DNA of 64,000 nt from Pyxicephalus adspersus (lineage: Eukaryota > Chordata > Amphibia > Anura > Pyxicephalidae), in contig NC_092859.1 in NCBI RefSeq assembly GCF_032062135.1, positions 83,962,071 to 84,026,070 of the forward strand. The letters are read 5' to 3'. Position 1 is the stretch's first letter. The number at the start of each line of letters is the position of its first letter. A program made the translations under genes and the position numbers. Below the pieces are notes generated by a model. The model saw only the letters and a program-made list of their open reading frames with translations, ran no database searches and had not been told where the DNA came from. This document shows, one piece after another, positions 33,873 to 42,006 of this stretch.

Positions 33873-36800
33873 TGTTAAGGCCATAATATGCCTCTAAGCT
33901 GTCATGTGGTTGCAAGACACAAAGAAATCTCAGTGTTAAATTACTGAAATTATTTGGAATGGTAAATCTGCAGCTATAGGACTGGTTTAGGAGCTTTTCA
34001 CCAATATATATTTCACATTATTTCCTCTTTATTGGCATACTTTAGTGCTAGTTTTTCAAACAACCACCAACTCATTAAAAATACATGAATGTCTTCAATA
34101 AAACCTTTTTTCTTCTCGTCTTAACATGTTAGTGAAGTAGATCTTCTGTTTGCATACCTCAGCTTCATACTTAATCTTTTGTTCTTCTAAAACATGTGTC
34201 TGCTCCTCTTTCTGTTGTTCAAGCTGTGCTGCAAGAATACTGAGTTCATAGCGCAGTTTATTGTAGTCTTCACGATATTTTTCAGCATCCTAGAAAATGG
34301 ATAAATGATTGTTCTAAAGGTATCAGCGCCAGAAATATTTTTTATTCTAAGTTTATATATAAATATTGCAAAATACAGAATTCACAGGAAGCTTTATCAC
34401 CTTTAGCTGCAGATACTGCAGCTTAAAGCTAAACTCTGGCCAAATTTTTATTACCCTGGCAGTGAATCACCTTTCCTATTGCAATGGTTAATAGCTTGTT
34501 TTATATAGGACATTATGCTTTTGGAGTGAAACCTACCTGCTCCCGGAGCTGCTGTTGCACTCCTTCCACTTTGCTAGACTGGTCTCATGCAAACGTGGCA
34601 GAATTCACTTGGCACACCAGTTTCACAGATGCCATAATAATCCCCTGCAGTGCAAATCTATGTGCCTTGGACTATATGGAATGATACTGAGGTCCCACTC
34701 ACAGTCCAGAAAGTCAGCAGTGAATGGGAGCAAAAGGAGCTATTAAAAAAAGCTTTATCTGCAGCTTCCTGTGTGGCCGCTGTAGCCCTCTGCTGAGCCT
34801 GGGAAGCTATAATATAGTGATATTTTTTTTTACTGATCCACTTTGACTTGAGTCTTATAAATTTGGGGAAATTACAGATTATAAAATTATACCAAAGTAA
34901 AAATTACATCCACTAACAGCTGAACCAATTCCTATGCACTGGCCAAAAAGTAAAGGAAAACTTACTTCAACTATTTTTTGACAATGTTGTCTCATTGGAG
35001 CTTCTATTTCTTGCTGTATTTGAATTTTCAGTAGTTCTAGCTTCTGAGGTGACATCACCTGAAAATAAAAACAGATATTATTTAAACACAGGGAATATCT
35101 GTGTTTTTTTTTCACAGCATTCCCAAAGCAACTGTTCCCTTTTCACACATCAATGTATATTGAAGGTTCTGCAAAGTAGTTCACTTACATTAAAATCCAA
35201 CATTTGACATGTTTGATTTAAGTAACTAGGAGAGCAAATATAATTTATTTTTATTTATTTTCAATTCAGTTATATAACTGAGCTTGCACTCACATTTCCA
35301 GTATTACTAGAATATGCAAGATTTAGATTTCCTACAATAAAAAATACTTTCTTTGGAACAAAGGTGTGGTTACACAAATATTCTATTTACGGTAACACAT
35401 TTTGTTGCTATGACAGCAAGACCGAACTCTCCAAGATTTAAGAAGTCTCAGAAGACCAGAGATCTCCAGGTGTATAAATGTGTTTCGATTCATTTGGGCT
35501 TTAGTTAAAGCAATAGGTGGGAAAAACAAATACACAAGAAAGCACAAGACATAACATAGAAGGCACACAAATCTATGATTTTATTTTGTAGGAGATCTTA
35601 CTTGTAGTTTTAGCTCCTCTATTTCACGTGTTTTCTCTAAAAGCTCTCCGTGCAGTTCCTCCATCAGTAGTTTATATTTTTCATGTGTGCTTCGAACCTC
35701 AGCAGCAAGTTGCTTACATTCATTTTGAGACTTTAGATAATCGGCTTGCAACCTGTAATCAATATTTGTGGTTTTACATCACCATGTTAAAAATGAAATA
35801 TCAGATAGAGAGGGTGTAAATGATTATTATGGCTATGCATGATTGAATAATTAGGTGTAATAATTGAGTACTATATACTTTATGTGACCTTTATACTGCA
35901 AGCAAAAAAAGACTATACATTATGGCAGAGGATTGCAAACAATACCATATCCTTGCATGATATAAGACATTTCACATTTAGGTGGCAGCTAGCACAGACT
36001 AATAGTTAGCAAACACCGTACACAAAAGGCATATAGGAATATGAATTAAAAAAATCTAATTTTTTGGATAAAAAATGTAATCACTACTGACTGCTGCTAG
36101 GTAACCAGAGTCAGATCCAATGCAGAGGCTCAGCCAAAAAAATAGAACTTCCTGTTAAACACATGGGAATTTTCTAATTGCACTCTGCAGTCAATGATCA
36201 CCTAAGGGGATTTAACATGCTCAAAGCATCATTGCTAAAAGTCAGCTAGAGACTGATTTGCTTAAAGCTTCTTTGAAGTACTTCTGTTCTTTATAATAGC
36301 CTTCAGAATGTATTGCATTTGCCAGCTTTCCCTCTGTGCAATTTATAGGCCAGGGAAAAATTAGTGTTTTTAACTTAGAACTCTGGCAGATGATCCAGTG
36401 GGTGGTGTAAGGTGCACTAGGGCGAAGTTACATTTAAAAAACTTCTTTTTTTTTTATACCAGTTATACACCCAGTTCAATAACATTTGACATTACTTTCT
36501 CTTCATTATTTAGCAGTGGGGGCATTCTTTCTGGAATGAGTGGTACATGTGAGCTCCTCTCAGTCCTGGATACTGTAATGGCAGCGTGCTAGATGTCATG
36601 ACCCCTAGGGAGCCTATTGACCACAGCCTCATTAAACATACACTGCCATATAGGGCCAGATACTAAAGCTGGACACCCACAAACGCTAACCCAGGAGACC
36701 TATGGCTTCTTCCTATAAGTGCATTTCTGCAGTAGCTGCTAAAATTGTCTGTATCTAAAAAATATAGAAAACGTTGCCTGAACAGATCTTCCCCACTTTT

Positions 36801-38015
36801 TAATTTGTCTCTGCCATTACTGCTTTGGATTTTGAACTGTAACTATGTTACTGATACTGCTAGCTACACCTCTCCTGTGGATTGTGATAGACTCAAAACC
36901 CACAAACATACAATTATACATTTTCTCATACCTAAGCCTACACATTCTGCATTTGCAAACTCAAGTTTGTCCCCTGCCTTTACTATAGTTAATCCACTCG
37001 GAGCTGGATAACTTCCAGGTTACATGCTCAACAACACGCCAAGCTCTACTGCAATGCCACACACCTTCTTATGGGTTGGCTAAAAAGATTTTAGGTGTCC
37101 TATTACTTTTCTGCCCTTTTTTGGCTATGTTAGTTCTTCTGTTGGTATTGCTCATCATAACAAAATAATGGCCTGTGCAAGAATGCTGCTTTCTCTATCT
37201 TATCAAGGTCCTCCAGACTGGATTTACACCCTTGAATTTTAGTATGGGGTGTGGTTTTCCAATATAATCAATCAAATGTGTTAATATGCATGTTGACAGA
37301 TGTGTTAAGACATGCCACATGCCATGAGTGAATGCATTGTGCCAAGCATCAACATGTGTTAATATGGGTTATTACTTGTGTTGAAATACATTGGGTGTAT
37401 TGAAATTGGTGTCAATGGAAAACATGTCAGGGGAAAAACACAGAGGCGTAAATTCATCCAAAAGTCATTAGGAAGAAAATAAATAAAAAACCTCGATCAC
37501 CATAATTTCCCAGCACAATGGATACATCGAATCTGTTCAGCAAAGAAGCAGAATTGCTCAGGTTAAGGATTGAAGCCCCAGTAATCACTACAAGAATGAG
37601 CACTGAATAATGTTTTGATGCAATGTGACTATTTATAACCTTCTAAAACTCAAACATTGAGCAGTCAGCACTGTTTTGATTGTTCCATTTGTAGCATATT
37701 GATCCAAGATACTTCTATTCACTTCTACTCCTCAACAAAGAAAATGAATATAACAACAAATGTCAGAGCAGCTATAAATATAGAAAACAAGAAAGCTGTA
37801 ATTTCACATAAATCAATGTACACCCTGTGGTACTGTGAATGAAAGAATAAGGCACAGTACCTGGAGTGCTCGGCTTTCAGAGTCTGATAGTTGGTCTTGT
37901 GGTCTTCACATCGCATTTTTTCATCAATTAAAAGTTTATGAAGCTCTGTCTCTGTCAAAGGGACAGAAATGGTTCCACTTGTTTGGGTGAATACAGCCGG
38001 GAAAGAGGATTCCAT
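22147..38015 (-). CDS. CEP83: Centrosomal protein of 83 kDa, complete coding region (15 exons)
   Basis: CEP83 (CCDC41) is a coiled-coil protein of the distal appendages of the mother centriole. It sits at the root of the appendage hierarchy that recruits CEP89, SCLT1, FBF1 and CEP164 and lets the centriole dock to membrane at the start of ciliogenesis. Fifteen - strand exons join in phase to 719 codons: 37861-38015, 35602-35752, 34966-35058, 34158-34289, 32477-32728, 31542-31673, 30859-30973, 29728-29872, 29459-29608, 28380-28455, 26924-27081, 25616-25745, 24096-24199, 23540-23726 and 22147-22326. Human CEP83 has 701 residues. Diagnostic segments are [14 protein letters not shown] at the N-terminus, [64 protein letters not shown] and [19 protein letters not shown]. 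The protein is almost wholly heptad-rich from residue 25 to 640. The start is the first ATG after an in-frame TGA-containing 5' UTR. The C-terminal tail is longer and more polar than in human. Confidence 0.95.
22327..23539 (-). other. CEP83: CEP83 intron 14
   Basis: Contains an 'agtgttctccc'-family repeat (about 22945-23266), whose outer end 'ggggagaacactgggct' matches the start of the copy at 31392 in inverted orientation. Otherwise plain. Confidence 0.5.
22945..23266 (-). repeat. 'agtgttctccc' repeat, copy 2
   Basis: The left part 'cagatgtttttgggtggttactga' type sequence reads forward, while the right end 'ctggggagaacactg' is the inverted terminus, so this copy may be a complete palindromic element or two fused copies. 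The boundaries are approximate. Confidence 0.5.
23540..23726 (-). CDS. CEP83: CEP83 coding exon 14
   Basis: 187 nt: one base completing Arg598, then residues 599-660. [20 protein letters not shown] and [10 protein letters not shown] form the most conserved block of the protein. It is followed by a low-complexity Ser/Pro/Asn linker ([18 protein letters not shown]). The donor is CAG|GTGAAT. Confidence 0.95.
24096..24199 (-). CDS. CEP83: CEP83 coding exon 13
   Basis: Residues 564-597 plus two bases (AG). [20 protein letters not shown] and [14 protein letters not shown] form a continuous coiled coil. The exon starts in phase 0 after ..CATAG, and the donor is AACAG|GTGAG. Confidence 0.92.
24627..25050. 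mobile_element. PIF/Harbinger-like MITE, CpG-dense, TAA target duplication
   Basis: Terminal inverted repeats AGCTACGTACACACTTCC and AGGTGCATACACACTTCC (right end inverted) are flanked by TAA at 24624-24626 and 25051-25053. The interior is packed with CGAACGA/TCGTTCG motifs, many mirrored around the centre. It is the most CpG-rich stretch outside the CEP83 promoter. Little CpG decay suggests a young insertion. There is no coding capacity. Confidence 0.7.
25333..25470 (-). repeat. LINE/SINE 3' tail fragment, reverse orientation
   Basis: Reads 'attattattagcgcca', 'agcgctgtacattaaatag', 'gggttgcaaatgacagac'. This is the reverse complement of the tail at 33750-33835, with the (TTA)n end leading. 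It is a 5'-truncated insertion. Confidence 0.75.
25616..25745 (-). CDS. CEP83: CEP83 coding exon 12
   Basis: One base completing Lys520, then residues 521-563: [43 protein letters not shown]. The acceptor is CTACAG|A and the donor AAAAAG|GTATCT. Strong coiled-coil pattern matching human QWLEEKHKLHE and KLQRAAIAQKK. Confidence 0.95.
25746..26923 (-). other. CEP83: CEP83 intron 11
   Basis: Starts with an interrupted poly(A) run (25748-25808). Contains a repeat at about 26108-26396 built of 'gcttttaaaagc'-like palindromes and 'aaaacgc' motifs, and a GC-richer stretch at 26400-26760 with 'ctcagccaatcacagagcactag' type duplications ('agccaatcacagagcacta' near 26561 and 'agttaatcacagagcactag' near 26648). 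Confidence 0.5.
26108..26396. repeat. Unclassified MITE-like repeat
   Basis: Begins 'aaggcttagtctacacgga' and is rich in short mirrored motifs ('aaagcccatg', 'gggctttt', 'aaaaacgt', 'gcgtttttaagc'). I recall similar 'gtctacacggac' sequences from frog repeats, but the ends and class are not certain here. Confidence 0.4.
26924..27081 (-). CDS. CEP83: CEP83 coding exon 11
   Basis: Residues 468-519 plus two bases (AA). [52 protein letters not shown]. The exon starts in phase 0 after TTCAAAAG, a weak adenine-rich acceptor, with the long T tract of the - strand just upstream. The donor is GAAAA|GTAAGG. Confidence 0.92.
27082..28379 (-). other. CEP83: CEP83 intron 10
   Basis: Contains a GC-rich imperfect inverted-repeat segment (about 27700-28050). 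The last part is very AT-rich (28100-28230). Confidence 0.5.
27700..28050. repeat. GC-rich hairpin-forming repeat
   Basis: Holds two adjacent hairpins with the same core ('cacaatgcag' ... 'ctgcattgtg' near 27722-27752 and again near 27859-27888) and a third around 'gggggtgatgccagctggcac'. GC content is well above the intron. Class unknown. The open frames here on both strands are by-products. Confidence 0.5.
28380..28455 (-). CDS. CEP83: CEP83 coding exon 10
   Basis: One base completing Arg442, then residues 443-467: [25 protein letters not shown]. The acceptor is TTTAG|G and the donor CAA|GTAAGG. It is the least conserved exon but keeps LQQQ- and DLKQ-like anchors seen in human CEP83, and its phases fit both neighbours. 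Confidence 0.88.
28456..29458 (-). other. CEP83: CEP83 intron 9
   Basis: Contains one palindromic family-B MITE (28591-28802). The rest is plain. Confidence 0.5.
28591..28802. repeat. Palindromic MITE, family B, copy 3
   Basis: Contains 'ggtgatccagtaaatctgg', 'ggatctggtccaggattg' and 'atttgctagcaaatagc', and ends 'ttggagagctttaataaatc'. The left terminus is diverged. Confidence 0.75.
29459..29608 (-). CDS. CEP83: CEP83 coding exon 9
   Basis: One base, residues 393-441, then two bases (AG). [49 protein letters not shown]. The LELENRLADLEK-type start matches human. The donor is TTAAG|GTTAGA. Confidence 0.94.
29728..29872 (-). CDS. CEP83: CEP83 coding exon 8
   Basis: Two bases completing Glu344, residues 345-391, two bases (AG). 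[60 protein letters not shown] is a signature of the family. Only 119 bases of intron separate it from exon 9. Confidence 0.95.
29873..30858 (-). other. CEP83: CEP83 intron 7
   Basis: Contains a 5'-truncated SINE (about 30560-30822). No other feature was recognised. Confidence 0.5.
30560..30822 (+). mobile_element. tRNA-derived SINE (V-SINE-like), 5'-truncated
   Basis: Carries the conserved core 'gtgtctgcgtgggtttcctc' and 'cgggtactccgg', 'ccaaaaacatgcagttaggt', then the tail 'gctcctttgagggacagtta', 'cagcgctgcgtaatatgttgg', 'gctatataaatcctgttta', also found at the LINE 3' end at 33.7 kb. The tRNA-like head is missing. A more complete copy lies at 47283-47605. Confidence 0.8.
30859..30973 (-). 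CDS. CEP83: CEP83 coding exon 7
   Basis: Residues 306-343 plus one base. [38 protein letters not shown]. Matches the human KELKHSNKLEITDIKLE block. The donor is GAAG|GTATTG and the acceptor ATACAG|GTTGAT. Confidence 0.95.
30974..31541 (-). other. CEP83: CEP83 intron 6
   Basis: Contains the third 'agtgttctccc' repeat copy at about 31392-31530, which abuts the donor of exon 6 within about ten bases. The rest is plain. Confidence 0.5.
31392..31530 (+). repeat. 'agtgttctccc' repeat, copy 3
   Basis: Reads 'gcagtgttctccccagctgg', 'ctgtttttgggtgattact', 'cacctacaatttcttccca', 'cttctgagttgaacac'. It lies immediately next to CEP83 exon 6. Confidence 0.65.
31542..31673 (-). CDS. CEP83: CEP83 coding exon 6
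   Basis: Residues 262-305, phase 0 at both ends. [44 protein letters not shown]. Coiled coil matching human RLEKELQSSSEQNTFL and NTLSSK. The donor is AAA|GTAATG. Confidence 0.95.
31674..32476 (-). other. CEP83: CEP83 intron 5
   Basis: AT-rich intron. No repeat family or conserved element was recognised. Confidence 0.5.
32477..32728 (-). CDS. CEP83: CEP83 coding exon 5
   Basis: The largest coding exon: residues 178-261, phase 0 at both ends. [92 protein letters not shown] and QATIRSLE are close to human TKDSKRVE and QATVRSLE. Confidence 0.96.
32893..32910. repeat. (AT)n microsatellite
   Basis: Short alternating AT tract of 18 bases in CEP83 intron 4. Confidence 0.9.
33215..33880 (+). mobile_element. 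LINE 3' end (L2/CR1-like), reverse transcriptase C-terminus
   Basis: Two frames give the C-terminal end of a non-LTR retrotransposon protein: first [20 protein letters not shown], then after a frameshift [20 protein letters not shown] and [15 protein letters not shown]. This LHWLPV..RI.FK and F..AAP.LWNSLP..LR pattern is typical of L2/CR1/Rex-type elements. A 3' UTR follows ('attgtaagctctttggggca', 'gcgctatataaatcctg') and a (TTA)n tail that switches to (TAA)n at 33841. It is 5'-truncated and inactive. Confidence 0.85.
33820..33872. repeat. (TTA)n then (TAA)n palindromic microsatellite
   Basis: The LINE tail TTA repeats for about 20 bases and then continues as ATA/TAA for about 32 bases, giving a perfect self-complementary tract. 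Confidence 0.9.
34158..34289 (-). CDS. CEP83: CEP83 coding exon 4
   Basis: Residues 134-177, phase 0. [44 protein letters not shown]. Matches human VEKYRAVYNKLRYE and GKIKYESE. The acceptor is TTCTAG and the donor GAG|GTATGC. Confidence 0.96.
34290..34965 (-). other. CEP83: CEP83 intron 3
   Basis: Contains a diverged repeat starting near 34420 ('ttaaagctaaactctggcca', a frog MITE-like terminus) and extending to about 34760. The short open frames on the + strand are not conserved. Confidence 0.45.
34966..35058 (-). CDS. CEP83: CEP83 coding exon 3
   Basis: Residues 103-133, phase 0. [31 protein letters not shown]. Nearly identical in pattern to human [23 protein letters not shown]. The donor is GAA|GTAAG. 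Confidence 0.96.
35059..35601 (-). other. CEP83: CEP83 intron 2
   Basis: AT-rich. No feature was recognised. Confidence 0.5.
35602..35752 (-). CDS. CEP83: CEP83 coding exon 2
   Basis: One base completing Arg52, then residues 53-102. [50 protein letters not shown]. Matches human [23 protein letters not shown]. Confidence 0.96.
35753..37860 (-). other. CEP83: CEP83 intron between first two coding exons
   Basis: A 2.1-kb intron without a confidently identified repeat. Moderately mixed composition. Short open frames at 36398-36592 and 36745-37011 lack similarity. Confidence 0.5.
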
Positions 38016-38114
38016 CTTGTCCCCAGAAGTGCTTGCAACTATGTAGAAATCTGCAGATCACAGGGGTGGTATTGGTCGATTCCTCCTTTTTGTTTGCTTC
38101 TTTACATCAGCTCC
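37861..38114 (-). CDS. CEP83: CEP83 first coding exon with 5' UTR part
   Basis: The ATG is at 38013-38015 on the - strand and the coding part is 37861-38015 (residues 1-51 plus AG). [20 protein letters not shown] and [12 protein letters not shown] match the human [20 protein letters not shown] block. The preceding N-terminus ([19 protein letters not shown]) is divergent, as expected. 38016-38114 is 5' UTR with a TGA in frame upstream of the ATG. The acceptor is CCCTTAG|GGAGCT at 38115-38116. The donor is CTCCAG|GTACTG. Confidence 0.93.
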
Positions 38115-38814
38115 CTAAGGGATAAATTACAGGTAAGAAGAAACTAATTACTGGCACACAAGATGTATTCACATGTATCTGAGGATTATACAAATTTATT
38201 TTTGAGCTGATTGCCATATATAAGCTGTTTGTCCAATTATGAAAAATAGAAATCGGTGGTCCTAACAGAAAATTTGATTTGACCAAAGTATATTTCTTAT
38301 GTTTGATTACAAAAAAAAGTAGTTCATGGTCAACCACCCCTGATTACATGACAGACGGTAAAGCAGAACAGAACCCTGTTCAGGCAGGTCCACTGATGCA
38401 GAGGGGCCATCACTTTCCTTTTTTTCTATAAAGGGCTTACCAGATTACAATTTTTTAGACACCCTTACCTGTCCCAGTTCTAACCCAGACGCCACTAGTG
38501 TGTACGACAACTCTTCTGAGAGTCTGATCTTCTGCCATATTGATTGGCTGGGCTATATCCTGCACATTCTGGCATGCGCGGCTCAGCAATTTCTTAAAAT
38601 ATGATAGCGATCAGGAAGGACATCACCTGTCCCTTCTGCAATATTAAACCTGCCTGACTGCTATTTGTTTTGCAGAACTATACTTCTGCTTTAATACTTG
38701 AAGTTTCCTGATAGGAGAAAATCCCCTCAGTGTGCACTCATAGGATGGGTGTGTATAGATCAGGCTCAACAGAGATCTTCCAGGGAGGGCAGGTCTGTGC
38801 TATATAGTATATAG

Positions 38815-38995
38815 CAGGGGTGCCCACACTTTTTTGTCTTGTGAGCTACTTTTAAAATGACCAAGTCAAAATGATCTACCAACAATATAAAACTTAGGCT
38901 TAACTCCTGTGCGGGGTAGAGTTAATTTGAAAGGCACGTGTTGCCTTTGGGATTTACCAGTAGATCAGTAGATCTCCACCTGTTGGGCACCACTG
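38815..38995. mobile_element. Short hAT MITE with perfect 8-bp TSD
   Basis: The termini CAGGGGTGCCCACACTTTT and, inverted, CAGTGGTGCCCAACAGGTG are imperfect inverted repeats. The octamer GTATATAG flanks it at 38807-38814 and 38996-39003. It is 181 bp. It shares 'gtgagctacttttaaaatga' and 'agtagatc' motifs with the hAT element at 57923-58391, so the two belong to one family. Confidence 0.88.
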
Positions 38996-39008
38996 GTATA
39001 TAGTATAG

Positions 39009-40418
39009 GACAGGGCTTGTCAACTCGTGGCTCTGGAGCCACATGCGGCTATTCAGCCTCCTTGTTGTGGCTCCCTTCGGCCGCTGACAGATCCCTGATG
39101 AGGGATCCCCTTCCTCCCATAGATACTGCAGAAGAGGGGGATTCCCCTTCAGGTGTTCTAAAAAATAAATCTACCTGTGAAATAAATCTACCAGGGGGCG
39201 TGTACAATGATGTCGTCAGGAAAGTTTCACAGCTGTGTTTGTGTATGAATGCTGCATGTCATGCACTGCAGCCTTACATCTCTCCCAGTACAAACCTCCT
39301 GATCTCCTAAACAGTATGTTGTACGGACCTGAAATTTTCAGGGTACACGGGGGACCCCCATAGCTAGCAGTACCCAAATTTCATCTCCCCACCTTTAACA
39401 ACTTTTAAAATATGGGGGTCATAATTATAAAAAATAGTGAAAATTGAACATCAGGGTTGCTGTTTTAAAGGTGTGTCTAGAAGCCCCAAATTAAACATAC
39501 AAATTATGGACCCCCGGGGTGACTTACAAAGCAAGGAGGTACCTATCTGTCACAAAATTAGAAATGTCATACTACACTACCCCTGTCCCCTTGCCTACTT
39601 TGAAACCCAATTTCTTTGGAACAGGGAGATGTACAAAACCATAAATGTAGGTGCAAGTGGGGGACACCTGTTACTAACACCCCCTAAAATTTCATTGTTA
39701 GGCCATCGTCCAAACATAAAGAACTCTGCCCATCAAAAAAATCTACCCCGTTTCACATTGCTGGAGGCATCTAGCACCTGAACCCAAATTTCTCTGGAAC
39801 GAGGGGGTACACGTGAACAAAATTAGAGGCGCAAGTGGAGGACACCTGTGGCTAACACCCCATAAAATGTCATTATTAGGTCATCGTCAGAACATAAAGA
39901 ACTCTGCCCATCAAAAAAATCCACCCTGTTCAAATGTAATTTTCTTAAGATTGAATCTTACAATGTAATATTCGATAAACATAATTATGTAAGCTATATA
40001 ATAATTTATTTATGTAACTTTATATTATTATTGTATATATTTAATTACTTATTATTCTATTTAATCAATTACCAAATAAATTACCTATAAATTTTGGGAA
40101 AACAAATTATGATTGCTGGACTTTAAAATATAAAAGTTTATACAAGAAAGAGCGGATTACTTTAGTCATGAGTATATGAAATCCAGTGAAATACAATAAA
40201 TACTGCAGAAATTAACAAAATAAATCATGATACTAGGGGCATAGTTCAGTGTTTAATTTAGTTCAAAGTAGGCCTACACATGCACACTGCACTTCTGTTT
40301 GTTGTAACAGGTAATAAAAAGATTACAACTTTTAAAAGTTTATAAACTGTGTTATGTTTTGCAGCTCCAGAGGGAGCAAAATGTCTCTTTTGATATTAAA
40401 GGTTGCTGACTCCTGGTC
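39009..40418. mobile_element. hAT-like non-autonomous element with internal tandem duplication
   Basis: Left end 'CAGGGCTTGTCAACTCGTGG' with 'ctctggagccacatg'; right end, inverted, 'CCAGGAGTCAGCAACC' with 'ctccctctggagctgc'. The flanks TAGTATAG (39001-39008) and TAGTATAT (40419-40426) match at seven of eight bases. The interior has two tandem copies of a block of about 178 bases (about 39605-39752 and 39782-39931), sharing 'tctgcccatcaaaaaaatc', and a very AT-rich stretch at 39950-40130. There is no transposase. Confidence 0.6.
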
Positions 40419-41023
40419 TAGTATATAGGGATCCCAAGGCTGGCAGTTACCAAATATGTACCAATAATACAGCCTGGAGTTCAGATTAGAATAAATCAGA
40501 AATCTTCTAAACATATTTCCCAGATATGAAGTAGTCTCATGGTGGAACAAAGTGTACAGCTTGCTGTTTAAACCTGGGGGCTGCATAATACAAAATGATT
40601 TCACAGCTTTGATTTAACCAAAGAAAACAGTTTTCAAAGAAGAAATAAACTGACAATAGAGAGAAGAAATATCCGACTACTGGCCGTTCCCAACTGAATA
40701 ACAGAAAAATAATAATAACCACCTCTGAAAGATTTCTGAAATTGAGATTACTGCACATCAATGCAGCCTCCTGGACAATTTAAAATCCTGCGTGCATTTG
40801 GCTGGATCCCAGGGGTCGGGGTGATCCCACCTGTACCTCCCATAAGACAAGGCTGGGAAAATATTTCTCTTTTTTTTTTTATATGAACCCTGTTTGGGGG
40901 TTGGGCTGGAGTAAAGACATCATTCTATATTTATTACACTTTGATCGGATGCAAGCAGTATATCAGTACCTGAACTGGGCTTGTTTTATCCTGCGGTGAT
41001 CCCTATACTGCAGAACAGTAGCT

Positions 41024-41036
41024 GGGGGGGGGGGGG
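41024..41036 (+). repeat. Poly(G) tract
   Basis: Thirteen consecutive G in the CEP83 5' intron, about 450 bases inside the gene from the promoter. Confidence 0.9.
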
Positions 41037-41457
41037 CAGTACACAAAAAGTGCCCATGTAGTGACAAGGTTGATAGAAGGAAGCAGAGTGACAGCCATGA
41101 GCTGCTCTGTCTGCTGCTTCTCTTGTCACTGTCTAGTCACAGGCCAGGGGAAGGACAACATAATCAGTTATCCTGCCAGACAGTGCTGTGTGAATCTCAG
41201 GACTGGATAGACAGAACTACAAGTCCTTTAGCATCTGCCATAGATTTGATATTTGTAAATGATCCTCGACGTCCTGCACTGTAATAGGAAGCTGGCAGAG
41301 GATGAAGGAGTAATGACTCAGGTAAGTCACAATATGGTGACATTTTGCAGTACATGGGGCTGTGAGATCTTTATGATAAACATTTGCAATGTGTAACCCT
41401 TTGGAATAGACCACAATCACACCCTATGCTGTGTGCAGTGTCATTAGATTGCATTAC

Positions 41458-41520
41458 CTGCTCTCCATACGTCCTCACACACCTGCGGCACGGAAAACAC
41501 ATACGCGCTGTGATTTTGGC
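41458..41520 (-). other. CEP83: Predicted CEP83 5' UTR first exon
   Basis: On the - strand, GAGAGCAG|GTAATG at 41458/41457 is a strong splice donor placed just inside the CpG-rich promoter. A second possible donor, GCCGCAG|GTGTGTG, lies at 41483/41482. Either would splice to the acceptor at 38115 and give an untranslated first exon. The transcription start is a guess from the position of the promoter motifs. Confidence 0.4.
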
Positions 41521-41525
41521 GTCCG

Positions 41526-41539
41526 GTTTCCATAGCGAC
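41526..41539. promoter_or_regulatory. X-box-like RFX site
   Basis: GTTTCCATAGCGAC matches 12 of 14 positions of the RFX X-box GTNRCCNNRGYAAC, including the two-base spacer. RFX factors drive many ciliary genes, and CEP83 is a ciliogenesis gene. Position just upstream of the predicted first exon. Function is inferred. Confidence 0.5.
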
Positions 41540-41845
41540 CGCCAGAGTCACATGATCAGATGAAGCCGCAGGTAAAGAAGACACCGATACACAGAAGTTA
41601 GGGTGTCACTGCCCGCCTGGGGATGACACAACCCACAAATATTCAATATAGGCCAGGAAATACCACACACGGGTCATGCACAGCCATGTACAACTCTTCT
41701 TACTCGATACAGTTTTTAAAAATGGCGCCTGCGCTCCTCCCTGTGGACACTAGTTACCCTTCCCAGAAGCAGCACGGATAATACAAGTACGTGAGCACAG
41801 AATTCGAAAGCAGCGGGACAACATTTCTGAAAGGCCAAGTTTACG

Positions 41846-41853
41846 TGACGTCA
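41846..41853. promoter_or_regulatory. CRE palindrome TGACGTCA
   Basis: Perfect eight-base CREB/ATF site within ACGTGACGTCAC, in the CpG-rich promoter region. Confidence 0.6.
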
Positions 41854-41996
41854 CTGGCAATGGCTTATAGTTTCTCCTCCCAGATCTCGCACATGCGCAG
41901 AGCTGCTGGGCTGGGAAATATGAACGGGTTGGAATCAGCGATGTATCCGCGGGAGGGCGCGCGCCGCCTGGTGAGCGGGAAATGTGGCGGGTCCGA

Positions 41997-42006
41997 GTCA
42001 CGTGAC
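41997..42006. promoter_or_regulatory. GTCACGTGAC E-box (USF/TFE-type)
   Basis: Perfect ten-base palindrome of the CLEAR/USF type at the outer edge of the promoter, next to an E2F-like GCGGGAAA at 41975-41982. Confidence 0.6.

Larger units (their letters stand above)
32729..34157 (-). other. CEP83: CEP83 intron 4
   Basis: Holds an (AT)n tract (32893-32910) and a LINE 3' end (about 33215-33880) inserted opposite to CEP83. The rest is AT-rich. Confidence 0.55.
38115..41457 (-). other. CEP83: CEP83 5' intron with two adjacent hAT elements
   Basis: The intron between the predicted 5' UTR exon and the first coding exon. It contains hAT elements at 38815-38995 and 39009-40418 and a 13-base G run at 41024-41036. 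No coding exon was recognised. Confidence 0.5.

Noticed and set aside
41024..41036. Poly(G) run as a possible G-quadruplex regulator
   Set aside because: A single G run without spaced G tracts is weak evidence. Recorded only as a simple repeat.
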